Source: Streptomyces abikoensis
Lineage (GTDB): Bacteria; Actinomycetota; Actinomycetes; Streptomycetales; Streptomycetaceae
Length of the DNA: 64,000 nt
Assembly (NCBI RefSeq): GCF_014648775.1
Contig: NZ_BMRT01000004.1
Span: 558,001-622,000, forward strand
Direction of reading: 5' to 3'
Shown here: positions 27,776-37,928 of the stretch, in pieces
Layout: every line of letters starts with the position of its first letter
Numbering within the stretch: position 1 is the first letter of the stretch
Translations under genes and position numbers: made by a program
Notes under the pieces: model-generated
What the model saw: only the letters and a program-made list of their open reading frames with translations
Database searches by the model: none
What the model was told of the DNA's origin: nothing

Positions 27776-28249
27776 ATGGGCACCACGGGCGCGGCACCGC
27801 CGAAGACGGTGACGGAAAGCGGGACGCGGGCGCCACGCCGCGCCTCCGCCGGTCAGGGACCGGTCGTCGTCGCGGTGTCGCTCGGCGGCGGCCTCGGGGC
27901 CCTGGCCCGGTACGCGGCGGGGCTGCTGTGGCCGACCGCGCCAGCCGCCTTCCCCTGGACGACGCTGCTGATCAACGCGGTGGGCTGCGCCCTGATCGGG
28001 GTGCTGCTGGTGACGATCGCCGAGCTCGGCACCCCCCACCGGCTGGCCCGGCCCTTCCTGGGCACGGGGGTGCTGGGCGGTTTCACGACGTTCTCCACCT
28101 ACGCGGTGGACGTGCAGCGGCTGGTCACGCACGGCCGGACGGCCGAGGGGCTGGCCTGTCTGGTGGCGACGCCGGTGCTCGCGCTGGCCTCGGTGTGGGC
28201 GGCGGCGACCGCCGCACGGCGGCTGTTCGTCCTGCGGAGGGCGCGATGA
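27776..28249 (+). CDS. crcB: CrcB/Fluc fluoride channel subunit 1
   Basis: 157 aa: four hydrophobic helices after a ~25-residue basic N-terminal extension. Family marks are G-G-x-L-G-A-L-A-R-Y, T-T-L-L-I-N-A-V-G-C and G-G-F-T-T-F-S-T-Y, the last lining the fluoride pore. Dual-topology Fluc channels export F-. It overlaps the next gene by ATGA. No fluoride riboswitch sequence is evident upstream. Confidence 0.95.
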   Translation: MGTTGAAPPKTVTESGTRAPRRASAGQGPVVVAVSLGGGLGALARYAAGLLWPTAPAAFPWTTLLINAVGCALIGVLLVTIAELGTPHRLARPFLGTGVLGGFTTFSTYAVDVQRLVTHGRTAEGLACLVATPVLALASVWAAATAARRLFVLRRAR

Positions 28250-28596
28250 GACTTCAGGGCGGCGCGCTGCGGCTGACCGTGTACGTGGGCGAGTCCGACA
28301 CCCACGGCCACCGGCCCCTCTACTCCGAGATCGTCCACCGCGCCCACGCGGCGGGCCTGGCCGGGGCGAGTGTCTTCCGGGGCGTCGAGGGGTTCGGCGC
28401 GTCCTCGGTCGTCCACACCTCCCGGCTGCTGTCGCTGAGCGAGGACCTGCCGGTGGCGGTGGTGATCGTGGACACGGAGGAGCGGGTACGGGCGTTCGTC
28501 GCGGAGCTGGCGGAGCTGGTGACCGAGGGCCTCGTCACCCTCGACCGGGTGGAGGTCGTCTCCTACCGGGGCCGGGACGGGGAGCGGCCCGCGTGA
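28246..28596 (+). CDS. DUF190 protein (ferredoxin-like fold, PII-like)
   Basis: 116 aa. G-G-A-L-R-L-T-V-Y-V-G-E-S-D and H-R-P-L-Y-S-E-I-V-H-R-A typify DUF190, small cytosolic proteins resembling PII trimers and often encoded with crcB. Overlaps on both sides (ATGA with the first crcB, GTGA with the second) bind it tightly to the fluoride exporter operon. A regulatory or nucleotide-sensing role for the exporter is inferred, not shown. Confidence 0.92.
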   Translation: MRLQGGALRLTVYVGESDTHGHRPLYSEIVHRAHAAGLAGASVFRGVEGFGASSVVHTSRLLSLSEDLPVAVVIVDTEERVRAFVAELAELVTEGLVTLDRVEVVSYRGRDGERPA

Positions 28597-28949
28597 ACTG
28601 GCTCCTCGTGGTGGCCGGCGCCATGGTCGGTGCTCCGCTGCGCTATCTGACGGACCGTTTCGTCCAGGCCCGGCACGACTCGGTGTTCCCCTGGGGCACG
28701 TTCACGGTGAACGTCGTGGGCTGTCTGGTGCTGGGCGTGCTGACGGGCGCGGTGGACGAGCCGACGCGGCTGCTACTGGGCACGGGCCTGTGCGGCGCGC
28801 TGACGACGTACTCCACGTTCTCCTACGAGACCCTGCGGCTGGCCGAGGACGGGGCACGGGGGTACGCGGTGCTCAACGTGGCCGGAAGCGTGGTGTGCGG
28901 GCTGGGCGCCGCGTTCGCGGGCGTGGCGCTGGGGCAGGCGCTGACCTAG
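28593..28949 (+). CDS. crcB: CrcB/Fluc fluoride channel subunit 2
   Basis: 118 aa from GTG 28593: four helices with G-A-P-L-R-Y, F-T-V-N-V-V-G-C and T-T-Y-S-T-F-S-Y-E-T. This is the second member of a pair; actinobacteria commonly encode two CrcB proteins that form heterodimers of fixed opposite topology. The first copy has a basic N-terminal extension that this one lacks, consistent with opposite insertion. Confidence 0.95.
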   Translation: MNWLLVVAGAMVGAPLRYLTDRFVQARHDSVFPWGTFTVNVVGCLVLGVLTGAVDEPTRLLLGTGLCGALTTYSTFSYETLRLAEDGARGYAVLNVAGSVVCGLGAAFAGVALGQALT

Positions 28950-28961
28950 GCCCCCGTGGGT

Positions 28962-29864
28962 CTAGCCCTGGTCGTCCGGCGCGGCTTCCAGGTGGTCCAG
29001 CAGCACCCGCCGTAGTTCGCGGGCCGCGCGGGGCGGCGGGGTGTCCTTGCGGTGGGCGACGGCGACGGTCCGCCGCATGCGGTCGCCCTCGAAGGGGGTG
29101 ACCCGCAGGCCGGAGCGGGCGGCGACCATCCCGGGGACGACGGCCAGGCCCAGCCCGGCCCGGACGAAGCCGAGGACGGCGTCCATCTCGCCGCCCTCGA
29201 CGGTGAAGGAGGGCTCGAAGCCCTCGGCCCGGCAGGCGGCGATGGTGATCTCGCGCAGGTCGTAGCCGCTGCGGAACATCACCATCGGCAGCTCCCGCAG
29301 CTCGGCCACCCGTATCCGGCTCCGGCGCGTGGGCGCGGGCCCGTCCGGTGCCGACACCACCACCAGGTCCTCCCGCAGCAGCTCGGTCGTCTCCAGCGCG
29401 GGGGCGCCCACGCCGAGGGGCGTGATGATCAGGGCCAGGTCGAGCCCGCCGTCGGCCAGCCGGCGCACCAGATCCCGTGAGCCGCCCTCGTCGACGTGGA
29501 GCTCGATGCCGGGGAACCGGGCGTGGTACGTGCGCAGCACGTCCGGCACCAGGCTCGCGCAGAGGCTCGGCGGGGCGCCGAGCCGGACCCGGCCGCGCCG
29601 TAGCCGGGCCACTTCCTGCACCTCGCGGTGGGCTGTCTCGGTGTCGGCCAGGATGCGGCGGGCGAGCGGCAGGAGGGCCTCGCCGGCGTCGGTCAGGGCG
29701 ATGTTGCCCCGCGCGCGGTGGAAGAGCTCGGCGCCCAGCTCCCGTTCCAGCGCCCTGATCTGCTGGGACAGCGAGGGCTGGGCGACGTGGAGGGCCTCGG
29801 CGGCCCGGGTGAAGTGCCGGACCTCGGCGACCGTGGCGAAGTAGCGGAGCTGCTGGAGTTGCAC
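28962..29864 (-). CDS. LysR-type regulator divergent from sdhCAB
   Basis: 300 aa. An N-terminal winged helix (L-R-Y-F-A-T-V-A-E-V-R-H-F-T-R-A-A-E-A-L-H-V-A-Q-P pattern, ending before residue 65) is followed by a periplasmic-binding-like effector domain. It starts 87 bp from and divergent to sdhC, the standard arrangement for a LysR protein controlling its neighbour and itself. The ligand is unknown. Confidence 0.92.
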   Translation of the reverse strand: MQLQQLRYFATVAEVRHFTRAAEALHVAQPSLSQQIRALERELGAELFHRARGNIALTDAGEALLPLARRILADTETAHREVQEVARLRRGRVRLGAPPSLCASLVPDVLRTYHARFPGIELHVDEGGSRDLVRRLADGGLDLALIITPLGVGAPALETTELLREDLVVVSAPDGPAPTRRSRIRVAELRELPMVMFRSGYDLREITIAACRAEGFEPSFTVEGGEMDAVLGFVRAGLGLAVVPGMVAARSGLRVTPFEGDRMRRTVAVAHRKDTPPPRAARELRRVLLDHLEAAPDDQG

Positions 29865-29951
29865 CCCACCAGGGTAGATAGGGAAAGCCTATGGAAACGA
29901 GCCCCATCATGTCTTGGACGCATCAAAGGGCCCCGGCCTAGCGTCGGCGGC

Positions 29952-30659
29952 ATGGCACTGGCGACCCGGACGGCGAAACCTCCGTCCCTCATCGGCTCCG
30001 TGTGGCGCTCGACCGTCGGCAAGAAGGCGGTCATGGCGGTCACCGGCTTGATCATGCTGGCGTATCTGGTCGCCCATATGCTGGGCAATCTCAAGGTCTT
30101 CTTCGGGGCCGGGGAGTTCAACCACTACGCGGCCTGGATCCGCACCATCGGCGAGCCGTTCCTCCACCACGAGTGGTTCCTGTGGCTGGCCCGGGTGGCG
30201 CTGAGCGCCGCGGTCGTCCTCCATGGTGTGGCCGCGTACCAGCTCAGCCGCCGGGACCTCGCGGCGCGCCCGGTGAAGTACCGGGGGCGCGGGCGGCGGC
30301 GCGCGAGCTATGCGACCCGGACCATGCGCTGGGGCGGGGTGATCCTCGGCCTGTTCATCGTCTGGCACATCCTCGACCTCACCACCCTCACCGTGAACCC
30401 CAACGCCCAGGAGGGGCGGACGTACGAGAACCTCGTCGCCTCCTTCGACCGGTGGTACGTCTCCGCCTTCTACATCGCCGCGATGCTCGCCCTCGGGCTG
30501 CACATCCGGCACGGCTTCTGGAGCGCGGCCCAGACGCTGGGCGTGGGCTCGCCCCGGCGCGACCGGCTCCTCAAGGCCCTCGCCAACGGCCTGGCCGCCC
30601 TGCTGACCTGCGGATTCATCGCCGTGCCCGTCGGTGTCCTGACAGGAGTCGTGAGCTGA
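29952..30659 (+). CDS. sdhC: Succinate dehydrogenase/fumarate reductase cytochrome b subunit
   Basis: 235 aa with five hydrophobic helices, fitting a single-subunit di-haem membrane anchor (Bacillus/epsilon type) with no separate SdhD. His residues in helices (L-V-A-H-M-L-G-N, L-H-G-V-A-A-Y, W-H-I-L-D-L, H-I-R-H-G-F) are candidate haem ligands. It is followed after 1 bp by sdhA. It passes electrons between the flavoprotein/iron-sulfur unit and menaquinone. Confidence 0.93.
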   Translation: MALATRTAKPPSLIGSVWRSTVGKKAVMAVTGLIMLAYLVAHMLGNLKVFFGAGEFNHYAAWIRTIGEPFLHHEWFLWLARVALSAAVVLHGVAAYQLSRRDLAARPVKYRGRGRRRASYATRTMRWGGVILGLFIVWHILDLTTLTVNPNAQEGRTYENLVASFDRWYVSAFYIAAMLALGLHIRHGFWSAAQTLGVGSPRRDRLLKALANGLAALLTCGFIAVPVGVLTGVVS

Positions 30660-30660
30660 G

Positions 30661-32603
<1,943 letters not shown>

Positions 32604-32607
<4 letters not shown>

Positions 32608-33359
32608 ACCTCACCCTGCGCATCTGGCGCCAGCGCTCCCCCGAGGACGCCGGGGTCATGACCACCTACGAGGTCAGCGGCATCAGCGAGGACATGTCCT
32701 TCCTGGAGATGCTCGACCACCTCAACGAGGAGCTGATCCTCGCCGGGGACGAGCCCGTGGCCTTCGACCACGACTGCCGCGAGGGCATCTGCGGCGCCTG
32801 TGGCATGGTCATCAACGGCCGGGCCCACGGCCCGGAGCGCACCACCACCTGTCAGCTCCACATGCGGCACTTCTCCGACGGCGACACCATCGACATCGAG
32901 CCCTGGCGGGCCGCCGCCTTCCCCGTCGTCAAGGACCTGGTCGTCGACCGCTCGGCCTTCGACCGGGTGATCGGCGCCGGCGGCTATGTCTCCGTGCCCA
33001 CCGGCTCCGCGCCCGAGGCCCACGCCGCACCGGTGCCGAAGCCGGTGGCCGACCTGGCCTTCGAGCACGCCGAGTGCATCGGCTGCGGCGCCTGTGTGGC
33101 CGCCTGCCCCAACGGCTCGGCGATGCTCTTCACCTCCGCGAAGGTCGTCCACCTGAACGTTCTGCCGCAGGGCGCGCCGGAGCGCGAGTCCCGGGTGCTG
33201 GACATGGTGGGCGCCATGGACGACCAGGGCTTCGGCGGCTGCACGAACACCGGCGAGTGCGCCACGGCCTGCCCCAAGGGAATCCCCCTCCAGTCGATCG
33301 CGACGATGAACCGCGAGTACCTGCGGGCCACCCTCAAGGGCGCCGGACGACGCCGCTGA
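32604..33359 (+). CDS. sdhB: Succinate dehydrogenase/fumarate reductase iron-sulfur subunit
   Basis: 251 aa from GTG 32604, overlapping the sdhA stop (GTGA). Cluster ligands are visible: C-R-E-G-I-C-G-A-C for [2Fe-2S], C-I-G-C-G-A-C-V-A-A-C-P for [4Fe-4S] and C-T-N-T-G-E-C-A-T-A-C-P for [3Fe-4S]. It links FAD to the haem subunit. It is the last gene of the operon. Confidence 0.96.
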
Positions 33360-33413
33360 GCCGGCCCCCCCACCGACACCGACAGGGGCACTGGCACCGG
33401 CGCAGGCGCCGGG

Positions 33414-33722
33414 TCAGCCCTCCCCCAGGTCGGCGTTGACGATCGCCCGGAGGGCGGCGAGGTGGGCGCGGTAGGCGTCGCGGCCGTCCTTGGTGAGGCG
33501 CAGCCAGACGCGCTGCCGGGTGTCGCGCACGGCCCGCCGCTGCTCGACGTACCCCGCGTCGGTCAGCACCGTCACATGCTTGCTGAGGACGGACGGGCTC
33601 ACGCCCAGCGTCTCGCGGACGGTCGCGAACTCGATCTCCTCGACGGCGTCGAGCGCGGCACAGATCCGGAGCCGGTTCGGCGCGTGGATCGTCTCGTTGA
33701 AGCCGTCTTCGGGGTCGGTCAC
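33414..33722 (-). CDS. Winged-helix regulator (HTH_34/MarR-ArsR-like)
   Basis: 102 aa from GTG 33722, overlapping the stop of the upstream membrane gene (GTGA). A-P-N-R-L-R-I-C-A-A-L and V-S-P-S-V-L-S-K-H-V-T-V-L-T-D-A-G-Y form a compact winged-helix DNA-binding domain with no effector domain. The coupled membrane protein suggests a membrane-associated sensor and regulator pair (inference). The frame is open upstream of the chosen start. Confidence 0.85.
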   Translation of the reverse strand: MTDPEDGFNETIHAPNRLRICAALDAVEEIEFATVRETLGVSPSVLSKHVTVLTDAGYVEQRRAVRDTRQRVWLRLTKDGRDAYRAHLAALRAIVNADLGEG

Positions 33723-34183
33723 GACGCTGCTATGCCCTTCTTGCGGGTTTTGCTGTCCAGGGCCAGGATGCCCCCTGCGGCCAGCAGACCCGCCGGGACC
33801 CATATCCACGGCATGCCCTGGTGATCGTCCAGATACAGCGCCACCATATAGAGCCCGAAGGCGAGGGCGGCGGCACCGAGCATGCTCCGCTTCATGCCCG
33901 GCTGCACTCGGTGCCGGACGCCGCTGGAGCGGAACTGCAGCGCCAGCACGGTCAGCATGATCACGTACATCAGGGCGAGGCCCACGATGTCCCATGGCTC
34001 GGGCAGGAGATGGGACAGATACACCCCGGCCACGCACAAGGAGAGTTTCACATCGAACGCGCGGCCGGGGGTGAGGGACGCGACCGCCACCTGCGCCTGC
34101 TCGGCCAGGGCCAGGGCCTCGGCGGCGCCTTCCCTGGAGGGCATGGGCGGCCGGGACGACCGCGAGTTCTCGTCAGTTGCCAT
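33719..34183 (-). CDS. Membrane protein paired with winged-helix regulator
   Basis: 154 aa: a soluble N-terminus of ~45 residues, then four hydrophobic helices (about 45-60, 67-85, 98-115, 122-140) and a basic tail KTRKKGIAAS. It is translationally coupled to the regulator. No motif is recognised. Such membrane-HTH pairs are common in Streptomyces and may report on membrane state, but nothing here shows the signal. Confidence 0.8.
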   Translation of the reverse strand: MATDENSRSSRPPMPSREGAAEALALAEQAQVAVASLTPGRAFDVKLSLCVAGVYLSHLLPEPWDIVGLALMYVIMLTVLALQFRSSGVRHRVQPGMKRSMLGAAALAFGLYMVALYLDDHQGMPWIWVPAGLLAAGGILALDSKTRKKGIAAS

Positions 34184-34335
34184 GCCGGAAAGTCAAGCAC
34201 ACGGTTTCCGGAGCGGCAACTCTCGACTTTCCGCTGTGGAAAACCTCGGTTCCGGGCGGCGCCGAATCATCCGATCGTGCGGTTTTCCGTCGATACCCCC
34301 GTAAAGTCCCCCGCATCCGCCCTACGCTGGCGACC

Positions 34336-34953
34336 GTGGCGCGCGACCCGTACGTCATCGAGATGGACCGCATGCTCGCCTTCGCCGACGCCGTGACCGC
34401 CATCGCGATCACGCTGCTGGCCCTGGAGATCCACGTGCCGGAGGGCCTGCCCGACGCGGAGGTGGGTCAGGCGTTCGGCCACCTGCTGCCGAAGGTCCTG
34501 GCCTATCTCGTCGGCTTCGTGCTCGTCGGGGCGATTTGGCTCGGTCACCACAAGCTCTTCCGGCTGATGGCCACCCTCGACCGGGCCATGGTGCGGCTGG
34601 AGTTCGCCCTGCTGGCCGTCATCGCCTTCCTGCCCTTCACCGCCCGGCTGATGAGCGAACACGGCGGCGCGCCCGTGGCCATGGCCGTCTACACGGGCGC
34701 CATCGGCCTGGAAGCCGCGCTGCTGGCTGTCATGGCGCTGCGGCTGCGCGACCCCGGCCCGCTCCGCAGGCCGGAGGTCACCCGTCAGCAGGTCGCCCGG
34801 GAGGTGTTCGACAACGCGTCGATCGCCGCCATCGCCACCGTCGCCCTCCTGGTCGCCCTGGCCGCCCCCCTCGTGGCCGTCTGGTGGTGGGTGCTGATCT
34901 GGCCGGCGCGCGGCCTGCCGCGCTACTGGCCCTGGCTGCGCGCCAGGCTCTGA
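34336..34953 (+). CDS. TMEM175-family (DUF1211) membrane protein, putative K+ channel
   Basis: 205 aa from GTG 34336; ATG 34363 is an alternative. R-M-L-A-F-A-D-A-V-T-A-I-A-I-T-L-L-A-L matches the RxxxFSDxVxAIAxTLL signature of TM1 in TMEM175 channels, with Ala in place of the usual Ser. About six helices follow, as in bacterial homotetramers. Family members pass K+ across the membrane. The gene stands alone. Confidence 0.88.
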   Translation: MARDPYVIEMDRMLAFADAVTAIAITLLALEIHVPEGLPDAEVGQAFGHLLPKVLAYLVGFVLVGAIWLGHHKLFRLMATLDRAMVRLEFALLAVIAFLPFTARLMSEHGGAPVAMAVYTGAIGLEAALLAVMALRLRDPGPLRRPEVTRQQVAREVFDNASIAAIATVALLVALAAPLVAVWWWVLIWPARGLPRYWPWLRARL

Positions 34954-34993
34954 CGGCTCCTCAGCATCACCCGCCCCCCACCATCACCCCTCG

Positions 34994-35254
34994 TCACCCC
35001 GGGTGCGCCCCCACCGTGTCGCGGATCTGGCTGCCCAGCCCCGAGTCGCCCTCGCGGGCGCAGTGCGCCCCGCAGAAGAAGCGGCCCGCGACCTCGACGC
35101 CGTGGCCGATGATGCGGGACTCGCAGTGCTCGCACTTGGGCGCGAGCTTGCTGATCGCGCACTCGAAGCTGTCGAAGGTATAGGTGTCGCCGGTGATGGT
35201 CTTGACCTCGAAGGCCAGCCAGTAGTCGTTGCCACACGTGTTGCACTGGGCCAT
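34994..35254 (-). CDS. Small zinc-binding protein (prokaryotic metallothionein-like)
   Basis: 86 aa from ATG 35254; an open frame upstream is unlikely to be coding. Cys pairs C-N-T-C, C-E-H-C and F-F-C-G-A-H-C give a Cys-rich, His-containing knuckle protein similar to those annotated as prokaryotic metallothionein-related. Single metal sites, probably zinc, are likely. Function is unknown. Confidence 0.75.
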   Translation of the reverse strand: MAQCNTCGNDYWLAFEVKTITGDTYTFDSFECAISKLAPKCEHCESRIIGHGVEVAGRFFCGAHCAREGDSGLGSQIRDTVGAHPG

Positions 35255-35370
35255 GGCGTGCTCCGTCTCGATACGGGGGTACGCCTCGCATGATCCCCGC
35301 GAGGACCGCGCCCCACCGTCAACACAAACAATCCATTCACCCGAAGGTGGTGCCGCGTGCGGCTGTGTGC

Positions 35371-35414
35371 ACTCCGACGCACCCCGACGCACCCCGGCGC
35401 ACTCCGGCGCACTC
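35371..35414. repeat. Degenerate 10-bp tandem repeat after lasso exporter gene
   Basis: About four copies of ACYCCGRCGC end at the stop codon of the ABC transporter gene at 35413. It may cap the 3' end of the lasso operon. Confidence 0.7.
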
Positions 35415-37224
35415 AGTTCGCCAGCAGCTGCGTGGCCGCCAGTTGCCCGTACAGTTCGTCGCTCGCCAGCAGCTTGGCGTGGGTGCCCACGGCGCGGATG
35501 CGGCCCGCCTCCATGACCACGATCCGGTCCGCGCCGGTCACCGTGGACAGCCGGTGGGCGACGACCAGCACCGTCATCGTCCGGGCCGCGTCGGCGACGG
35601 TGCCCCGCAGGGCCGCCTCGTTGGCCGCGTCCAGTTGCGAGGTGGCCTCGTCCAGGAGCAGCAGTCGCGGGCTGCGCAGCAACGCGCGGGCGATCGCGAC
35701 GCGTTGGCGCTCGCCGCCGGAGAGCATGCTGCCCCGGTGGCCGACGGTCGTGTCGAGCCCTTCCGGCAGCCGGTCGGCCAGGTCGTCGAGGCGGGCCCGG
35801 CGCAGGGCCTCCCGGAGCTGCCCGTCGGTGGCGTGCGGGACGCCCAGGAGGAGGTTCTCCCGCAGCGTTCCGGCGAGGACGGGCGCGTCCTGCTCGACGT
35901 AGCCGATCGCGGCGCGCAGCGCGGCCAGGGGCCAGTGGCGGACGTCCCGGCCGTCCAGCAGGACGCGGCCGCTGTCCGGTTCGTAGAACCGCTCGATGAG
36001 GGAGAAGACGGTGGTCTTGCCCGCGCCGGACGGGCCGACGAAGGCGGTCAGCCCCCGGGCGGGCACCGTGAAGGAGATACGGCGGTGCACGGCGGGCAGC
36101 CCGGGCCGGTAGCCGAAGCGCACCCGGTCGAAGGCGACGGACGCGGGGCGGGGGCCGCATCCGGCGTCCGTCACCGGCTCCGGCCCGGCTCCGGGGTCCT
36201 CGACCGCCATCTCCTCGGCCTCCCGGATCCGCAGGGCGGCCGCCGCTCCCACCTGGAACTGACCGGCGGCGCCCACGAGCTGGTTGATGCGGGGGGCGAG
36301 CGAGAAGAGGTAGAGCAGGAAGGCGACGAGCGTGGAGACGTCGATCGCCCCGGAGGCGACGCGCACCCCGCCCACGCCCAGCACCACCAGGAAGGAGACC
36401 TGTACGGACACCTGGGAGACGGTGTCCGAGACGGCCTCCCAGGAGGCGGCACGCGTTCCCATGCGGCGGGCCCGCTCGGCGGCCTCGTGCAGGCGGGCGA
36501 TCTCGCGCTGCTCGGCCCCGGACGCCTTGACCGTGCGGAAGGCGCCGAAGGCGCGCTCCAGGGCGGCGCCCATGCCGCCGACCGCCTCCTGGGTCTGCCG
36601 GGTGGCGCGGCCGATGCGGGGGATCACCAGGCCGCTGCTCAGGCTGATGAACGCGATCACCGCGAGGGTCACGCCGAGCAGCACCAGGTCCAGCACCCCC
36701 ATCATCACGACGGTGACGAGGGTGATGACGGTGCCGGTCAGCGCCGCGGCCATCGCCTGTGTGGCCACCTGACGCAGCAGTGTCGTATCGGCGGTGACCC
36801 GGGATATCAGATCGCCGGGTTCATGGCGCTCGGCGACGGGGACCCGCAGCCTGAGCAGCCGGTCGGCGAGCCCGCGCCGGGCGGTGCACACGAGCCGTTC
36901 GGCCGCCCGTTCCAGCACGAGGTGGCCGAGGGCGACGAGGACCGCGCCCAGCAGGACGAGCACACCGAGGGCGATCACCTCCGTGGTGGCCGTCCGGTCC
37001 CGTTCGAGGTCGTTCACCAGGCGTTCGGCGGCCAGTGGCTGGGCCAGGCCCAGGGCGCCGCCGGCGAGCCCCAGCAGCGCGCCGCCGAGGATGGCGGGGC
37101 GCTGCGGCCGGAGGTACCGGGCCAGGGCCCGGCGGCCCGCGCCCCGCGGCCGCGCCGCGCGCTCCGCCTCCCCGGTCCCCCGCCCGGTCTCCCGCGCTTC
37201 CGCCGCGGCGTTCACGGTCTCCAT
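35413..37224 (-). CDS. Lasso peptide ABC exporter (protein D)
   Basis: 603 aa from ATG 37224. A six-helix ABC transmembrane domain is followed by an ATPase with Walker A GPSGAGKT, signature LSGGERQR and Walker B LLLLDEATS, a typical half-transporter that works as a dimer. No peptidase domain is present, so leader removal is by B1/B2. As last gene of the A-C-B1-B2-D operon it exports the mature peptide and gives self-resistance (known role in the family, inferred here). Confidence 0.93.
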   Translation of the reverse strand: METVNAAAEARETGRGTGEAERAARPRGAGRRALARYLRPQRPAILGGALLGLAGGALGLAQPLAAERLVNDLERDRTATTEVIALGVLVLLGAVLVALGHLVLERAAERLVCTARRGLADRLLRLRVPVAERHEPGDLISRVTADTTLLRQVATQAMAAALTGTVITLVTVVMMGVLDLVLLGVTLAVIAFISLSSGLVIPRIGRATRQTQEAVGGMGAALERAFGAFRTVKASGAEQREIARLHEAAERARRMGTRAASWEAVSDTVSQVSVQVSFLVVLGVGGVRVASGAIDVSTLVAFLLYLFSLAPRINQLVGAAGQFQVGAAAALRIREAEEMAVEDPGAGPEPVTDAGCGPRPASVAFDRVRFGYRPGLPAVHRRISFTVPARGLTAFVGPSGAGKTTVFSLIERFYEPDSGRVLLDGRDVRHWPLAALRAAIGYVEQDAPVLAGTLRENLLLGVPHATDGQLREALRRARLDDLADRLPEGLDTTVGHRGSMLSGGERQRVAIARALLRSPRLLLLDEATSQLDAANEAALRGTVADAARTMTVLVVAHRLSTVTGADRIVVMEAGRIRAVGTHAKLLASDELYGQLAATQLLAN

Positions 37225-37229
37225 GACAC

Positions 37230-37646
37230 TCACTCCACGGTGAAGAAGCGCTGGAAGTAGTCGGCCGGTGCGCCCTCGCCCACCAGGACCGACTCCGCCT
37301 CCACCCACGCGTGTGCCGCGAAGGGCGGCCGGGAGCGGACTCCCACGCACCACACGGCCCACTGGCCACGCATCCGGCACAGCAGCACCGTGGCGAGGGA
37401 CCGTGGGAGACAGCCCTTCTGCCCTCCGCTGGCGAGGCTGACGGCGAGGACGGCGTCCCTGGCGCCGGTCGCCTCGGCGAGGCTCGCGGGCCGGGCCCCG
37501 CGCCGCAGCACGCGCAGGACCGCGCGGATGCGCCCGGGCGGCTGGGTGGCCAGCAGGTGGGCGAGGGCGACGGCGGCGCGGGCGGCCCAGCGGGTGGCGA
37601 GGGGGACGGCGCCCGGCCGGTACGGAACCGCCTCCGGGGTCGTCAT
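37230..37646 (-). CDS. Lasso peptide leader peptidase (B2, transglutaminase-like)
   Basis: 138 aa from ATG 37646. The catalytic Cys in G-C-L-P-R-S-L and His in A-A-H-A-W-V-E match the papain/transglutaminase-like B2 family. The enzyme cuts the leader from the precursor, ATP-independently here since the cyclase is separate. It overlaps B1 by ATGA and ends 5 bp before the exporter gene. Confidence 0.95.
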   Translation of the reverse strand: MTTPEAVPYRPGAVPLATRWAARAAVALAHLLATQPPGRIRAVLRVLRRGARPASLAEATGARDAVLAVSLASGGQKGCLPRSLATVLLCRMRGQWAVWCVGVRSRPPFAAHAWVEAESVLVGEGAPADYFQRFFTVE

Positions 37647-37909
37647 GGCCGGGTCCCGGACAGCAGCCTGGCCGACCGCAGTTCGCCGTAGACGCGCTCG
37701 ACGTCGCGTGCCGCCTCGCCGGGATCCACGTCGTAGCGCGCGGTCAGCGCGTGGGCGGCCTGTCCCCTGGACTCCCCGTCGAGGAGCGTCCGCAGGACGA
37801 GCGCGGCGGTGGGGTTGAGGGTCCAGTACTCGCCAGTGGTCTGATCCAGCAGGGCGATGCCGTAGTCGGTCTCGGTCATCACCACTCCGGAGCGGAGTCG
37901 GAGCGACAT
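37643..37909 (-). CDS. Lasso RiPP recognition element protein (B1, PqqD-like)
   Basis: 88 aa. The PqqD/RRE fold is recognisable by T-D-Y-G-I-A-L-L-D, G-E-Y-W-T-L-N-P-T-A-A-L-V-L and the following helices. It binds the precursor leader (YxxP motif) and delivers it to B2 and C. It is split from B2, which is the usual actinobacterial arrangement. Confidence 0.95.
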   Translation of the reverse strand: MSLRLRSGVVMTETDYGIALLDQTTGEYWTLNPTAALVLRTLLDGESRGQAAHALTARYDVDPGEAARDVERVYGELRSARLLSGTRP

Positions 37910-37928
37910 TTTCCACCTTTCCGGTTCG

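Noticed and set aside
26240..28132. Upstream extension of the prenyl synthase-like frame on the minus strand
   Set aside because: The extension overlaps the StyA-like and crcB genes on the other strand; the family similarity begins at the MTKRHH start.
35255..36160. Long upstream extension of the small zinc-protein frame
   Set aside because: It overlaps the lasso exporter on the same strand in another frame; the Cys motifs begin at MAQCNTC.
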